The notes beneath the pieces are model-generated. The model searched no databases, was not told where the DNA came from, and saw only the letters and a list, made by a program, of their open reading frames with translations. From contig CAWUEY030000001.1 in the NCBI GenBank assembly GCA_963921245.4, positions 372,001 to 436,000 of the forward strand: a stretch of 64,000 nucleotides of DNA, given 5' to 3'. The translations under genes and the position numbers were made by a program. The number at the start of each line of letters is the position of its first letter. The first letter of the stretch is position 1. The DNA is from JABJGO01 sp963921245 (GTDB lineage Bacteria > Pseudomonadota > Alphaproteobacteria > Rhodospirillales > Casp-alpha2). Positions 40,370 through 49,458 of this stretch are shown here, piece by piece.

Positions 40370-42390
40370 CCGACCCGGTCAATGACCATCTGCGCTTCCG
40401 GTGCCAGTTCGGCAATGGTGGCGATGGGCATGGTATCTTCCTTGAAGGTTTCCCAGGAATGCAGTTCATCTGGTGGTGCAACGTCTGGATTCACTGGATA
40501 CTCGTAATTCACGAAGCCATAAAGATTTTGTGCCGGTGCCGTGGTCAGAAATTCCATGAAACGAACGGCTTCTTCCTTGTTGCGGGAGTGCTTAGCAACC
40601 CCGCCACCAGAGATATTGACGTGCGCCCCCCGGGTTTCCTGATTGGGAAAGATCAGGTTTACCGCGTTGGCCCATTGCTGATGCTCTTCCTTGTCTGAAT
40701 GTTTGAGCTTGCCGAGGTAGTAGTTATTAATAATGGCAATATCACAAACACCTTCATACACGGCCTTGACCTGAGCCCGGTCGTTACCCTGGGGACGGCG
40801 GGCGAGATTGTCTACTACGCCTTGCGCCCAATTTTCGGCGGCGGCGACGCCCTTTGCGTGGATCATAGATGCGATCAGTGCGCGGTTGTAAACATGGCTG
40901 CCCGGGCGGGAACAGATACGGCCCTTCCATCTCGGGTCAGCCAGTTCCTCATAGTTTTTGATGCTGAGGGCATCTTCGGCTTCTTTTGAAACAGCAATGA
41001 CACGGGCCCGTTTGGAAAACGCAAACCAGCGGTTTTCCGAGTCCCGTAAATGTGGAGGGATGTTTTTTTGGAGAATTTCCGAATCTACCGGAGCCAGCAG
41101 ATCCTTGTCGGCATAGACATGCAGACGTGCAATATCGACGGTCAAAATCAGATCCGCCGGGCTGTGTTCACCTTCCAATTGCAGCCGCTGGGCAAGGCCC
41201 TTGGAGGCATAGACAATATTGATGTTGGTCCCGGTAATCTCCGAATAGGCATCGATGAACGGCTGGATCAGAAACGGTTGCCGGTGGGAATAGATATTTA
41301 GTTCCTGCGCCGCCGCTTTTGCAGTGATCATTATGGTGGCCAGAGCAAACACGATTACACCGAGGGTTGTGATTGAGCGGGTTCGGCGGACAATAGAAAA
41401 GGACATCCTGGGTTGATCCTTGTTAAAAGGCTTGTACAGACACGCTGCCGCTTCGAAGAACGGCGCAATGTAGAGAGACCGGAAGTCATGAGCAAACACG
41501 GCGTTCCGGTCCAATCCATATGTTAAATCCTCTCGTCGTCCGGCGAGATACAGCGTGCCACCCAAACGGTCCCAGATGGCGAGTACGACACCGAAATTCC
41601 GGTCGTGATGACCTTTCTCGACGGAATGGTGAATCTGATGTTGGGCTGGTGAAATCAGCCATTTTTCCACGCACTGGCCATAGGAAATCCAGACAGGCGA
41701 ATGTCGCAGATTTGAGCCAGCTATGTTAAACACAAATACGAAGGCGTTGGCACCCAGAACATCGACAAGGCCAAATCGGCTACCAAAGAAGTACATAAAT
41801 CCTGCAACGGCAATGGCTTGAACCACCGTTGCACGGAGAGTAAAGAGCACGCCTTCAACCGGGTGGGTTCGAAACACGGTCACCGGATTGAGGGTTTCGG
41901 CGGAGTGATGAACCTTGTGAAAGCTCCAAAGCACGGGAATCCGATGAAGTGCGCGGTGAACGGCGTACCTGGAAAAATCGTCGAGCAGAAAAAGGAAGAC
42001 CGTGAACAGGGAAGAGATGATCCAGGGCGATGCGGAATTCCACAAGGTAACCCGCCCGCCGAACAGCAAATGCAATCCCTCGAAGATCAGCGTTGCAAAT
42101 GCCAGGGTTGATACCAGGCGGGGGATGATGCCCATCATCAGGGCCTGGTTGATGAAAAAGACGCCGTAGTCTGCCCGCGCGGACCGCGACCACCAGGTGG
42201 GCTTGTTGAAAATCCGGAACCAGGCCTGTTTGAAACCCGTACCCTGAAACAACAGCGGAAGTGTAATGCCGAGCAGCAGCGCAGAGAAGAGATAACCGAC
42301 GAATATCCGTTTTGACGGATCAATAAGCGGTCCAAGAACCTGCTCTATGTATCGTAATACAATCTCTTCCATGTCCTGAATCGGAAACAA
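40363..42390 (-). CDS. Sterol desaturase-family protein fused in frame to an Fe(III)-binding protein (FbpA-like)
   Basis: One open frame of 675 residues joins two proteins. Residues 1-328 are a fatty acid hydroxylase/sterol desaturase membrane protein with the histidine boxes HRALH, HKVHHS and QHQIHH. From Met329 (41406) follows a complete FbpA-type protein: signal peptide SITTLGVIVFALATIMITA, LNIYSHRQPFLIQPF, PADLILTVDIARL, AIINNYYLGKLKHSDKEEHQ with the tyrosine pair typical of iron ligands, and GAHVNISGGGVAKHSRNKEE. AAGGAT and AGG lie just before codon 329, so the binding protein can be initiated separately. No stop separates the two, which is unusual; a lost stop by indel is likely. Confidence 0.8.
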   Translation of the reverse strand: MFPIQDMEEIVLRYIEQVLGPLIDPSKRIFVGYLFSALLLGITLPLLFQGTGFKQAWFRIFNKPTWWSRSARADYGVFFINQALMMGIIPRLVSTLAFATLIFEGLHLLFGGRVTLWNSASPWIISSLFTVFLFLLDDFSRYAVHRALHRIPVLWSFHKVHHSAETLNPVTVFRTHPVEGVLFTLRATVVQAIAVAGFMYFFGSRFGLVDVLGANAFVFVFNIAGSNLRHSPVWISYGQCVEKWLISPAQHQIHHSVEKGHHDRNFGVVLAIWDRLGGTLYLAGRREDLTYGLDRNAVFAHDFRSLYIAPFFEAAACLYKPFNKDQPRMSFSIVRRTRSITTLGVIVFALATIMITAKAAAQELNIYSHRQPFLIQPFIDAYSEITGTNINIVYASKGLAQRLQLEGEHSPADLILTVDIARLHVYADKDLLAPVDSEILQKNIPPHLRDSENRWFAFSKRARVIAVSKEAEDALSIKNYEELADPRWKGRICSRPGSHVYNRALIASMIHAKGVAAAENWAQGVVDNLARRPQGNDRAQVKAVYEGVCDIAIINNYYLGKLKHSDKEEHQQWANAVNLIFPNQETRGAHVNISGGGVAKHSRNKEEAVRFMEFLTTAPAQNLYGFVNYEYPVNPDVAPPDELHSWETFKEDTMPIATIAELAPEAQMVIDRVGW

Positions 42391-42428
42391 CGGTTCGGGC
42401 GTTCAACCCAAACCGCCGCTTCATCCTA

Positions 42429-43871
42429 TCAGTCGTTTTCGGCGTTTGCGCCGTCTCCGAGCGTGGCGATCAGGGCAGCCATGTCACCGGTGATGTCGTT
42501 GTTCCGCGCTTTCACGCCGAACGTGTCGATCATCAGCTTTTGAATTTTACCCATGTGGATCATATATTCGCCCCAGCTTGAACCCTGATCTCGCACGTAG
42601 TTGCCCTTGCTGTCGATATCGACAACCTGGCTGGCGTTTTCGAGCAAAGGACCATATCCGATCATGCGGTTCAGCCGCGTTGCCGTTTCACCCAGATTAT
42701 GCTTGCCGGTTTGCAGCGCGAGGCTGAAGCCTTTCAGCTCACCCCAGTGCTTGATGTATTTTTTGTAGACCTTTGCCGTATCACCATTGGCTTCCATGAT
42801 GATTTGCAACTTGGCCATGTCCTTGTAGACCGAACCGGCATACTTAAAAACGGATTCGGCGAGGACTTTTTCCCAGTTATCGGTAATAACCGCAGCGTGC
42901 TGTTTCAGTTTAGCCCGTTCGGCATCGGTCAACTTTTCACCATTGGCATCGGCAATGAGTTTACGGCCATCCAGAAACGCGCGGGTAATGGTGTGTAGGT
43001 AGTTGGTTTCGTTATCCTTGCCGGCGACCGAGGAGTCATAGGCCGCGGCGTAATAGGCTGGACCGAAAGTCATTTCGGTCTTCAGATTAACTTTCCCGTT
43101 TCTGTCGTAATCGGCAAATATCAGGGCATTTTCCGGGTTTTCGGATTTGGTTCCCTGCTTGGCGATCTCATAGACCTGACGCGGGGTTAGTTTCAGCGTA
43201 TGCGCCGGTGTGCCGAAGTATCCAAAACCTTCATCCCAGGAATGTTCCTTGCCGGTGTAGTAGGCACCATCCTTGTAGGGTTTGTCGTTGGGCTTGTTGT
43301 CGGCTTCCAGTTTCTCATCGAGGTAGTTGTCGACAGCCTGATTATAGGAAACCGCACCCATAATGAATTTCGAGATCAGCTGCGGATAATTGTACCCGTT
43401 GGCTGTATCCACGCCTCCCGTTGTTGCCGCGGCCTTGTCGATCCAAAATGCGATAAGCTCATCGGCGGTCATGTTATTGGGCATGCCGGCTACAGTGCCT
43501 TTGAAGGTCTTGCCGGACAGATTTTTCTTTTTGCTGATATCATCAATGCCGGTTTGTGTAATCACGAACGGGCCTTTGGTTTTCGGCGCGATGATCGAGC
43601 GACCGCCGGCTTTGCCATCAAAGTAGGCCATCATCCTGGCTTTGAGTTCTTCGGCGTTGCTGCCATCCCCTTCGCCGGCAAGTTTCTTGATGGAATCGTG
43701 GAGCGCGTGACGGGCAATCTGACCAGTGTAAGCTACCGATGTGGTCTTATCTCCCGAATAGCCTTTCACAGTGACGGGAAACCCGGCGTAGACGTCGCCG
43801 GCGGCTAGGACCGGAGATGTCACCAAAAAACCAACCAGAGCAAGGGCTCCGGAAACCGCACGAATTATCAT
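42429..43871 (-). CDS. DUF4856 periplasmic protein of a Fur-type iron operon
   Basis: About 480 residues with a signal peptide (MIIRAVSGALALVGFLVTSP, cleavage near VLA-AG), so periplasmic or secreted. Recognisable DUF4856 blocks are RMMAYFDGKAGG, GKEHSWDEGFGYFG with a His-Glu pair, ADYDRNGKVNLKTEM, ANYLHTITRAFL-like NETNYLHTITRAFLDGRKLI and HWGELKGFSLALQTG. The family is uncharacterised and resembles imelysin-like proteins. I use ATG 43871 behind AAAGGAC; the longer frame start at 43907 lacks a signal sequence. A near-perfect Fur box lies about 54 bp upstream, and the desaturase-FbpA and FbpB genes follow on the same strand, so a role in iron acquisition is likely. Confidence 0.8.
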   Translation of the reverse strand: MIIRAVSGALALVGFLVTSPVLAAGDVYAGFPVTVKGYSGDKTTSVAYTGQIARHALHDSIKKLAGEGDGSNAEELKARMMAYFDGKAGGRSIIAPKTKGPFVITQTGIDDISKKKNLSGKTFKGTVAGMPNNMTADELIAFWIDKAAATTGGVDTANGYNYPQLISKFIMGAVSYNQAVDNYLDEKLEADNKPNDKPYKDGAYYTGKEHSWDEGFGYFGTPAHTLKLTPRQVYEIAKQGTKSENPENALIFADYDRNGKVNLKTEMTFGPAYYAAAYDSSVAGKDNETNYLHTITRAFLDGRKLIADANGEKLTDAERAKLKQHAAVITDNWEKVLAESVFKYAGSVYKDMAKLQIIMEANGDTAKVYKKYIKHWGELKGFSLALQTGKHNLGETATRLNRMIGYGPLLENASQVVDIDSKGNYVRDQGSSWGEYMIHMGKIQKLMIDTFGVKARNNDITGDMAALIATLGDGANAEND

Positions 43872-43924
43872 GTTTTTGTCCTTTAGTAATATCCTAGTAA
43901 TATTCATTTGGAGAGGGCATTATT

Positions 43925-43943
43925 AATAATGAAAATCATTATC
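43925..43943 (-). promoter_or_regulatory. Fur box
   Basis: AATAATGAAAATCATTATC matches the classical 19-bp Fur consensus GATAATGATAATCATTATC at 17 of 19 positions. It is placed upstream of the DUF4856-desaturase/FbpA-FbpB genes and predicts iron-repressed transcription. Confidence 0.75.
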
Positions 43944-44039
43944 ATTTGCAAACTAAAAATTTTCATGACGTAACTCAATGCATTTCCACTGTCCACGGCA
44001 TTTATCGGTGTACCCTGGAAAGGGAGTTTTTGAACGCTT

Positions 44040-44165
44040 GCTCTCTACGAAGCGTTGCCGCAAAATCTGAAGAACATTGCGGATAACCTGAAGGCCTTGC
44101 ATGTGATGCCCGGTACCGGGCGCGCAGAACGGGATGTTTTGTCTGACCGGGAATATGATGAATAG
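44040..44165 (+). pseudogene. Possible TauD/TfdA-type dioxygenase fragment
   Basis: A plus-strand frame reads LALYEALPQNLKNIADNLKA, LHVMPGTGRAERDVLSDREY and stops at 44165. The spacing of YEALP, LK and LKALH is reminiscent of the middle of taurine-type 2-oxoglutarate dioxygenases, where YxALPxxLKxxIxxLxAxH occurs before the metal site. There is no start and neither metal-binding motif. The call is tentative; it could be chance. Confidence 0.3.
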
Positions 44166-44195
44166 CCGCCGCGTGAAAGGCCCGTTGAGGGAAAT

Positions 44196-45071
44196 TCAGG
44201 TCTCAACTTGATTTTCCAGTATCTCCGATAGCTTTTCGTTCACGATCTCAGGTTGATCGCGGGACAGAGAAACATGCCCCAGCCCCGGTAATTCGTGATA
44301 ATAGCCGTGCATCGCACAGTCGGCGACGACCTTGACCATGGACGGCGGGGTTTGAATGTCTTCCGAAAAAGCGACGGCATGGATGGGCACCGGGCACGTT
44401 TTCAACGCTTCCCGGCAGTCCATGTTGAGGCACATTTCCCATTGATTGATCAGGTCTTCGGGTTTGCGATCGGCAAAGCGAACTGTATAGGCGGCCTTTA
44501 TCCGTTCCCAGGTTTCGTGATTGCCCAGCGCCTTGGCGGGAAGAGCGTAAACCGCATAGTGCGGTGCCAGGAAGTATTCCGGCAATTTGATACCGTCCCT
44601 GCGGAGATCAATTTCCGCTTGCATCCAGTCCCGGGTAAACCCGTCGATGTGGGCAGACGTACCCATGGGAATGGCAAGTCTGACGAGATGCGGGTAATCA
44701 ATGGCAACTTGCTGGGTGATCAGGGCACCCATGGACAGGCCCGCCACCACGACCGGCGGGGTGCAGACCTTTTCGATGATCTCAGCACAATCCCGGGCAA
44801 AGTCCGCAATGTTCCAGGGGGCAGGGAGGCTGGAGGTCTCTCCGGCGCCCCGAGGGTCAAAGGATGTGGAACGGTATTGCTCGGCAAAGTACCTCATTTG
44901 CGGGATCCAGACCTCAGCCGGGGAATCGCCACCCGGTATCCAGACGATATCCGCTCCGCTGCCGATTTGGGCCACACGGGTTCTGGTTTCCGGGGTTTCC
45001 ACAAAAGAGATTTGGAAAGCTCCATCGAATACGGAAAATGCGGAGGGTTTATCGTTCACGATCAGCTCCAT
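44196..45071 (-). CDS. Alpha/beta-fold hydrolase
   Basis: A 291-residue alpha/beta hydrolase of the carboxylesterase/lactonase type. The oxyanion segment is VWIPGGDSPAEVWIP, then TSFDPRGAGETSSLPAPWNI, the nucleophile elbow VVAGLSMGALITQQV, the acid region VAFSEDIQTPPSM and the catalytic histidine in LPGLGHVSLS. The substrate cannot be told. It is divergent from the ketopantoate-reductase/CoA-transferase/TctCBA genes, sharing the 280-bp upstream region, so it may serve the same pathway, for example by hydrolysing an ester or lactone or a CoA-derived product. Confidence 0.82.
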   Translation of the reverse strand: MELIVNDKPSAFSVFDGAFQISFVETPETRTRVAQIGSGADIVWIPGGDSPAEVWIPQMRYFAEQYRSTSFDPRGAGETSSLPAPWNIADFARDCAEIIEKVCTPPVVVAGLSMGALITQQVAIDYPHLVRLAIPMGTSAHIDGFTRDWMQAEIDLRRDGIKLPEYFLAPHYAVYALPAKALGNHETWERIKAAYTVRFADRKPEDLINQWEMCLNMDCREALKTCPVPIHAVAFSEDIQTPPSMVKVVADCAMHGYYHELPGLGHVSLSRDQPEIVNEKLSEILENQVET

Positions 45072-45349
45072 TACACTTCAGGTTCCTGGAACTCTACACG
45101 CTTCGGCCTGTGATGCCATGAAAAGACATTCAAAAAAACACAGTCTTTCCCGGTGTGCGCCATGATGCGCCATGGTGCGAGCATCCAATCCGGCGCCAGC
45201 GGCTAACATTACAGCCTCGTTTCTTCTGTATGTTGCTTTTGGGCTGGTCTGTGTCGCGAATGGGCCATTTACATGATCACACGATGATTTACAGTTGCAT
45301 GGAAATCTGCTGCTGTGAGGTGTTTTGCAGCTGATAACGGGTAGTACAC
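45072..45349. other. Divergent intergenic region with a 10-bp tandem duplication
   Basis: This holds the promoters of the hydrolase (minus) and the ketopantoate-reductase-like operon (plus). TGCGCCATGA (45156-45165) is followed by TGCGCCATGG (45166-45175), 9 of 10 identical. I see no clear operator or gene. Confidence 0.5.
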
Positions 45350-46393
45350 ATGAAATTGCTGATCCTGGGAGCCTCTTACGGTTCTCTGCTGTCAACCAAG
45401 GCGCTGATGGCCGGACATGATGCGACGCTGATTTGTCGGCAACAAACAGCGGCGCTGATCAATTCAGAAGGCACCTATGTTCGGTTAAAACTGCGGGACG
45501 AGGCCAACCATCGTGTGATCTTTTCCGGTGATCTACCGGGTAATGTTGACGCCTGCACCCCCCGGGATGCCCGCCCGGAAGACGTTGATCTGGTGGTACT
45601 CGCCATGCAGGAACCTCAATACGGGGAAGCCTCGGTGAAAGAATTGATGAAACGGGTCGCACAGAGCGGCAAACCCTGTCTCTCGATCATGAACATGCCA
45701 CCCATTCCGTATCTGAAACGCATGAGTGCCCTTGCGAATATGGATTTGAGTGATGCCTACGCCGACCCGTCGGTCTGGGAGGGATTCACCCCCGGTGTCG
45801 TCAGTCTGTGCAGCCCGGATCCACAGGCCTTCCGCCCGGCGGAAGAAAAGGCGAATTTTCTGCATGTAGGGTTGCCGACAAACTTCAAGGCTTCCGCCTT
45901 TGACAACCCCGCGCACACGGCATGTCTCAGGCAATTGGAAGAAGACATTGCTGCCGTGGACCTGGATGGGAGAGATGTGCCGGTAAAACTCCGCGTTTAT
46001 GACTCGCTCTTCGTGCCATTGGCGAAGTGGAGCATGTTGCTCACCGGGAATTACCGGTGTGTCACGGAAACGGGGGTTGTATCGATTCGGGAAGCCGTTC
46101 ACGCGGATCTGCGGGCGTCTCAATCGGTGTACACCTGGGTTGACGAATTGGCACAGACATTGGGCGCGGACCCGGCCGATCAGGTGCCGTTTGAAAAATA
46201 TGCAAGGGCGGCAGAAAGTTTGCTGAAACCATCGTCCGGTGCCCGCGCCATTGAAGCCGGTGCAAAGAATATCGAACGTGTGGATAGACTTGTCATGGAA
46301 ATCGGCAAAGCTCTCGGACAGCGTTCGGATACCGTGGATCAGGTTGTGTCCATTGTCGATAAACGGCTGGAGATAAACCGCTCGGAAGCCTGA
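45350..46393 (+). CDS. Ketopantoate reductase-family dehydrogenase
   Basis: A 347-residue 6-phosphogluconate-dehydrogenase-like protein. The N-terminus has a nucleotide-binding motif LILGASYGSLLSTKALMAGH with GxSxGS in place of the usual GxGxxG. VDLVVLAMQEPQYGEASVKE corresponds to the ApbA/PanE loop, and the C-terminal half is helical. True PanE has K and N/E active-site residues that I cannot place with certainty. As first gene of an operon with a formyl-CoA-transferase-like enzyme and a tricarboxylate transporter, it more likely acts on a 2-oxo or 2-hydroxy acid in a catabolic route than in pantothenate synthesis. Confidence 0.7.
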   Translation: MKLLILGASYGSLLSTKALMAGHDATLICRQQTAALINSEGTYVRLKLRDEANHRVIFSGDLPGNVDACTPRDARPEDVDLVVLAMQEPQYGEASVKELMKRVAQSGKPCLSIMNMPPIPYLKRMSALANMDLSDAYADPSVWEGFTPGVVSLCSPDPQAFRPAEEKANFLHVGLPTNFKASAFDNPAHTACLRQLEEDIAAVDLDGRDVPVKLRVYDSLFVPLAKWSMLLTGNYRCVTETGVVSIREAVHADLRASQSVYTWVDELAQTLGADPADQVPFEKYARAAESLLKPSSGARAIEAGAKNIERVDRLVMEIGKALGQRSDTVDQVVSIVDKRLEINRSEA

Positions 46394-46460
46394 TGCGGGG
46401 GCGTGCTTGAGGGCCGGAACAAATCGCGCAAGCGTAGAGAGAGCGACAAAACAAATGGAC

Positions 46461-46480
46461 AAGGAAAATCAGGGAAAATC
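46461..46480. repeat. 10-bp tandem duplication of the ribosome binding site region
   Basis: AAGGAAAATC (46461-46470) is followed by AGGGAAAATC (46471-46480), 9 of 10 identical, immediately before the ATG at 46482. Each copy carries a Shine-Dalgarno-like core. Confidence 0.8.
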
Positions 46481-46481
46481 A

Positions 46482-47783
46482 ATGAAAGCGCTCGAAGGGA
46501 TCAGGGTTCTTGATTTTACGCACGTTCAATCGGGCCCCACTTGTACGCAATTGCTGGCGTGGTTCGGTGCCGACGTTATCAAGGTGGAACGGCCCGGTGT
46601 CGGTGATGCCACACGAAAGCAACTGGTCGACGTGCCCGGTGCCGACAGCCTTTACTTTACCATGCTCAACCACAACAAGCGGTCCATTGAGCTCAATTCC
46701 AAGGATGAAACCGGCAAGGAGGTCCTGACGCGGCTGATCGAAACCTGTGATGTGCTGGTAGAAAATTTCGCGCCCGGTGCGCTTGATCGAATGGGTTTTA
46801 CATGGGAACGCGTTCAGGAAATCAATCCGCGCATGATCCTGGCGTCCATCAAGGGTTTTGGTCCCGGAAAGTACCAGGACTGTAAAGTCTATGAGAATGT
46901 TGCTCAGTGTGCCGGCGGCGCGGCATCCACCACAGGGTTTCTGGACGGACCGCCGACAGTGACGGGGGCACAGATCGGTGATTCAGGAACCGGTCTGCAT
47001 TTGTGCCTCGGCATTGTTACGGCATTGTACCAGCGCGAACAAACCGGCAGAGGACAAAAGGTATCTGCCGCCATGCAGGACGGGGTTCTGAACCTGAGCC
47101 GGGTAAAGATGCGTGACCAACAGCGTCTTGAACATGGCCCCTTGAAAGAGTACTCGCAGTTCGGTGAAGGCATTCCGTTTGGTGATGCAACGCCACGCGC
47201 CGGTAATGATTCAGGCGGCGGGCAACCGGGGCGTATCCTGAAATGCAAGGGCTGGGAGTCCGATCCCAACGCCTATACCTACTTTATTGTTCAGGCCGCC
47301 ATTTGGGAGAGGGTCTGCGACATCATCGGAAAACCGGAATGGAAAACGGAACAAGGGTACGCTACACCGCCGGACCGGCTGGACAAGCTGAACCATATCT
47401 TCGAAACCATTGAGGAATGGACCATGACCAAAACCAAATTCGAGGTCATGGAAATTTGTAATCCGCTGGATATCCCAGTCGGTCCAATCCTCTCCATGAG
47501 GGAGCTGTCTGAAGATGAGGGCCTGTTTGCGACGGGGACCATGGTGCGTGTGGATCACCCGGACCGTGGAGAGTATCTGAGCGTTGGGTGCCCCATTAAA
47601 CTATCAGACAGTCCGGTTGAGGTTGTTCGCTCGCCGCTGTTGGGTGAACATACGATAGAGATATTGTCGGATGTACTCGGATATGCGGGTGATGATCTGA
47701 ACCGGGTTGTCAGTTCAGGTGCCGTTGGAGATATCGATAAAACGACGATCGAACAGAAAGCGCATAGAAACGCGAAAAGTTGA
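46482..47783 (+). CDS. frc: CaiB/BaiF CoA-transferase, formyl-CoA transferase-like
   Basis: A class III CoA-transferase of 433 residues very close in pattern to formyl-CoA:oxalate CoA-transferase: GIRVLDFTHVQSGPTCTQLL, WFGADVIKVERPGVGDATRK, MLNHNKRSIELNSKDETGKE, and the catalytic aspartate in VSAAMQDGVLNLSRVKMRDQ. The glycine-rich loop GNDSGGGQPGR replaces part of the usual Frc segment. I prefer ATG 46482 (MKALEG), right after a duplicated AGGGA site; ATG 46455 would add nine residues. No oxalyl-CoA decarboxylase gene is nearby, and the transporter behind it is of the tricarboxylate type, so the real acid may not be oxalate. Confidence 0.82.
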   Translation: MKALEGIRVLDFTHVQSGPTCTQLLAWFGADVIKVERPGVGDATRKQLVDVPGADSLYFTMLNHNKRSIELNSKDETGKEVLTRLIETCDVLVENFAPGALDRMGFTWERVQEINPRMILASIKGFGPGKYQDCKVYENVAQCAGGAASTTGFLDGPPTVTGAQIGDSGTGLHLCLGIVTALYQREQTGRGQKVSAAMQDGVLNLSRVKMRDQQRLEHGPLKEYSQFGEGIPFGDATPRAGNDSGGGQPGRILKCKGWESDPNAYTYFIVQAAIWERVCDIIGKPEWKTEQGYATPPDRLDKLNHIFETIEEWTMTKTKFEVMEICNPLDIPVGPILSMRELSEDEGLFATGTMVRVDHPDRGEYLSVGCPIKLSDSPVEVVRSPLLGEHTIEILSDVLGYAGDDLNRVVSSGAVGDIDKTTIEQKAHRNAKS

Positions 47784-47868
47784 GTCCGGGAGAACCGCTC
47801 GGCGGTTTAATCAAGCGAAGCGTGACGCAATCACGTAACACCGCAGTAACAACTGCATGGAGGAAGAA

Positions 47869-48846
47869 ATGACGTTTAACAAAAGACAATTTATCAGCAT
47901 GGTAGGTGCGACCGCATTGGCCGTCACCTCATTTGCAAGCCTTGCCGTAGCATTTGAGCCGACCAAGCCAGTCGACTTTATCATCATGGCCGGTAAAGGG
48001 GGCGGTGCCGACAAAATGGCTCGTCTGATGCAGGCGATCGTGGAAAAAGAAAACCTTTCCACGCGTCCCCTGGTTCCTACCAATAAACCCGGTGGCTCTG
48101 GTGCCGAGGCCCTTGTGGCTGCAAAAGGAGCCAGCGATCCGGATCACACCATCATGGTAACCCTGAACTCCTTCTTTACCACACCGCTGCGTCAGCCCGG
48201 GCTGGAAGTGGATATCATGACGTTCGCGCCAGTTGGCCGCATGGCGGAAGACACCTTCCTGCTATGGGTCCACAAGGATTCCGGCCTGACCACGTTTGAA
48301 GAGTTTCTGGAAAAGGCAAGATCCGAAGGCAACAAATGGGTCATGGGCGGCACCGGCAAGAATTCCGAAGATAACATTATTACCGATCACCTGAACAACG
48401 CGTATGGCCTGAACATGAAATACATCCCCTATAAGGGTGGTGGGGCTGTTGCCAAACAGGTTGCCGGCAAACAGTTGAACTCTTCCGTCAACAACCCTTC
48501 GGAAGCGCTTGGGTTTTATGAATCCGGCGATATGGTGCCGCTGGTCGCCTTCACCGACGAACGTCTGCCCATGTTCCCGGATGTACCGACCTTGCGTGAA
48601 AAAGGGGGTGATTTCTCATACTTCATGCAACGTGCCGTCGTTGGTGCACCCGGTATGTCGGACGCTGCTCTGGCCTACTACACCGACCTGTTCACCAAGG
48701 TCTACAACTCTGCCGACTGGCAGGAATACAAGTCCAAGAAATCCCTGATGGGTGACTTTATGGCGGGTGACGATTTGAAGTCGTACTGGGACGTACAACG
48801 TGATCGCCATGAAACGATCCTGAGGGCTTCAGGCGCGATCAAGTAA
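47869..48846 (+). CDS. tctC: TctC-type tripartite tricarboxylate transporter binding protein
   Basis: The periplasmic solute receptor of a TTT transporter, about 325 residues. Signal peptide MTFNKRQFISMVGATALAVT with cleavage near SLAVA-FEP. The receptor core has PTKPVDFIIMAGKGGGADKM, VPTNKPGGSGAEALVAAKGA, YIPYKGGGAVAKQVAGKQLN and GAPGMSDAALAYYTDLFTKV, standard for the Bug/TctC family. I use ATG 47869, which follows GGAGGAAGAA; the ATG at 47857 is part of that ribosome binding region. It is followed by tctB and tctA in the same direction. Confidence 0.9.
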   Translation: MTFNKRQFISMVGATALAVTSFASLAVAFEPTKPVDFIIMAGKGGGADKMARLMQAIVEKENLSTRPLVPTNKPGGSGAEALVAAKGASDPDHTIMVTLNSFFTTPLRQPGLEVDIMTFAPVGRMAEDTFLLWVHKDSGLTTFEEFLEKARSEGNKWVMGGTGKNSEDNIITDHLNNAYGLNMKYIPYKGGGAVAKQVAGKQLNSSVNNPSEALGFYESGDMVPLVAFTDERLPMFPDVPTLREKGGDFSYFMQRAVVGAPGMSDAALAYYTDLFTKVYNSADWQEYKSKKSLMGDFMAGDDLKSYWDVQRDRHETILRASGAIK

Positions 48847-48883
48847 TCGCCCGACGGCCGTAGATCAAGAGGGGGTTCCGAAG

Positions 48884-49414
48884 GTGCGCAGAGCAGAGAT
48901 TGTTACAGCCATCATTCTCGGGATTCTCTCTATCTACCTTATGTGGAAAAGCGGTGAGGCACCGGCCTGGAATCCAGACCTCGCCCGCTTTGACAACATC
49001 GGTTACATCGAAGGTGAAGGACCAGGGAGCGGCTTCTGGCCGTTCTGGCTATCCGCTGTCATGCTGGCGTGTTGCATCTGGGTCGGTATCAACTGGTATC
49101 GTAAAGCCTCCCCGCAATCGGTTTCCGGGGAACCCTTCCTGGACAGTCACGGTAAAAAGATGCTGCTGTTTATCGGTGGCGGTCTTATTGCCTTTCTCGG
49201 GTTGATCCATGTGATTGGGTTTTACGGCGCGATCTTTGTGTTTTTGGCCTGTTACTTGAAGTTTTTGGGGAAACACACATGGCGTCTGACGCTGACGGTT
49301 GCCGTGTTTACACCGGTCATCAGTTTCTTTTTCTTTGATATCGCCATGCGGATCGTTTTGCCGAAAGGGTATCTCGAACCCCTGTTTATTCCGCTCTATG
49401 ACACGTTCTTGTGA
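48884..49414 (+). CDS. tctB: TctB-type small membrane subunit
   Basis: A 176-residue inner-membrane protein with four predicted helices: IVTAIILGILSIYLMW, GFWPFWLSAVMLACCIWVGI, MLLFIGGGLIAFLGLIHVIG, and a C-terminal pair around FLACYLKFLGKHTW and FTPVISFFFFDIAMRIVLPK. The closing IVLPKGYLEPLF is the typical TctB end. GTG start after GGGGGTTCCGAAG. It is the small subunit that with TctA forms the sodium- or proton-coupled uptake channel for carboxylates delivered by TctC. Confidence 0.85.
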   Translation: MRRAEIVTAIILGILSIYLMWKSGEAPAWNPDLARFDNIGYIEGEGPGSGFWPFWLSAVMLACCIWVGINWYRKASPQSVSGEPFLDSHGKKMLLFIGGGLIAFLGLIHVIGFYGAIFVFLACYLKFLGKHTWRLTLTVAVFTPVISFFFFDIAMRIVLPKGYLEPLFIPLYDTFL

Positions 49415-49458
49415 GCACCGGTGCATGTTTGACTTCTGTGGCGGTCGGGTAGGTTGAG

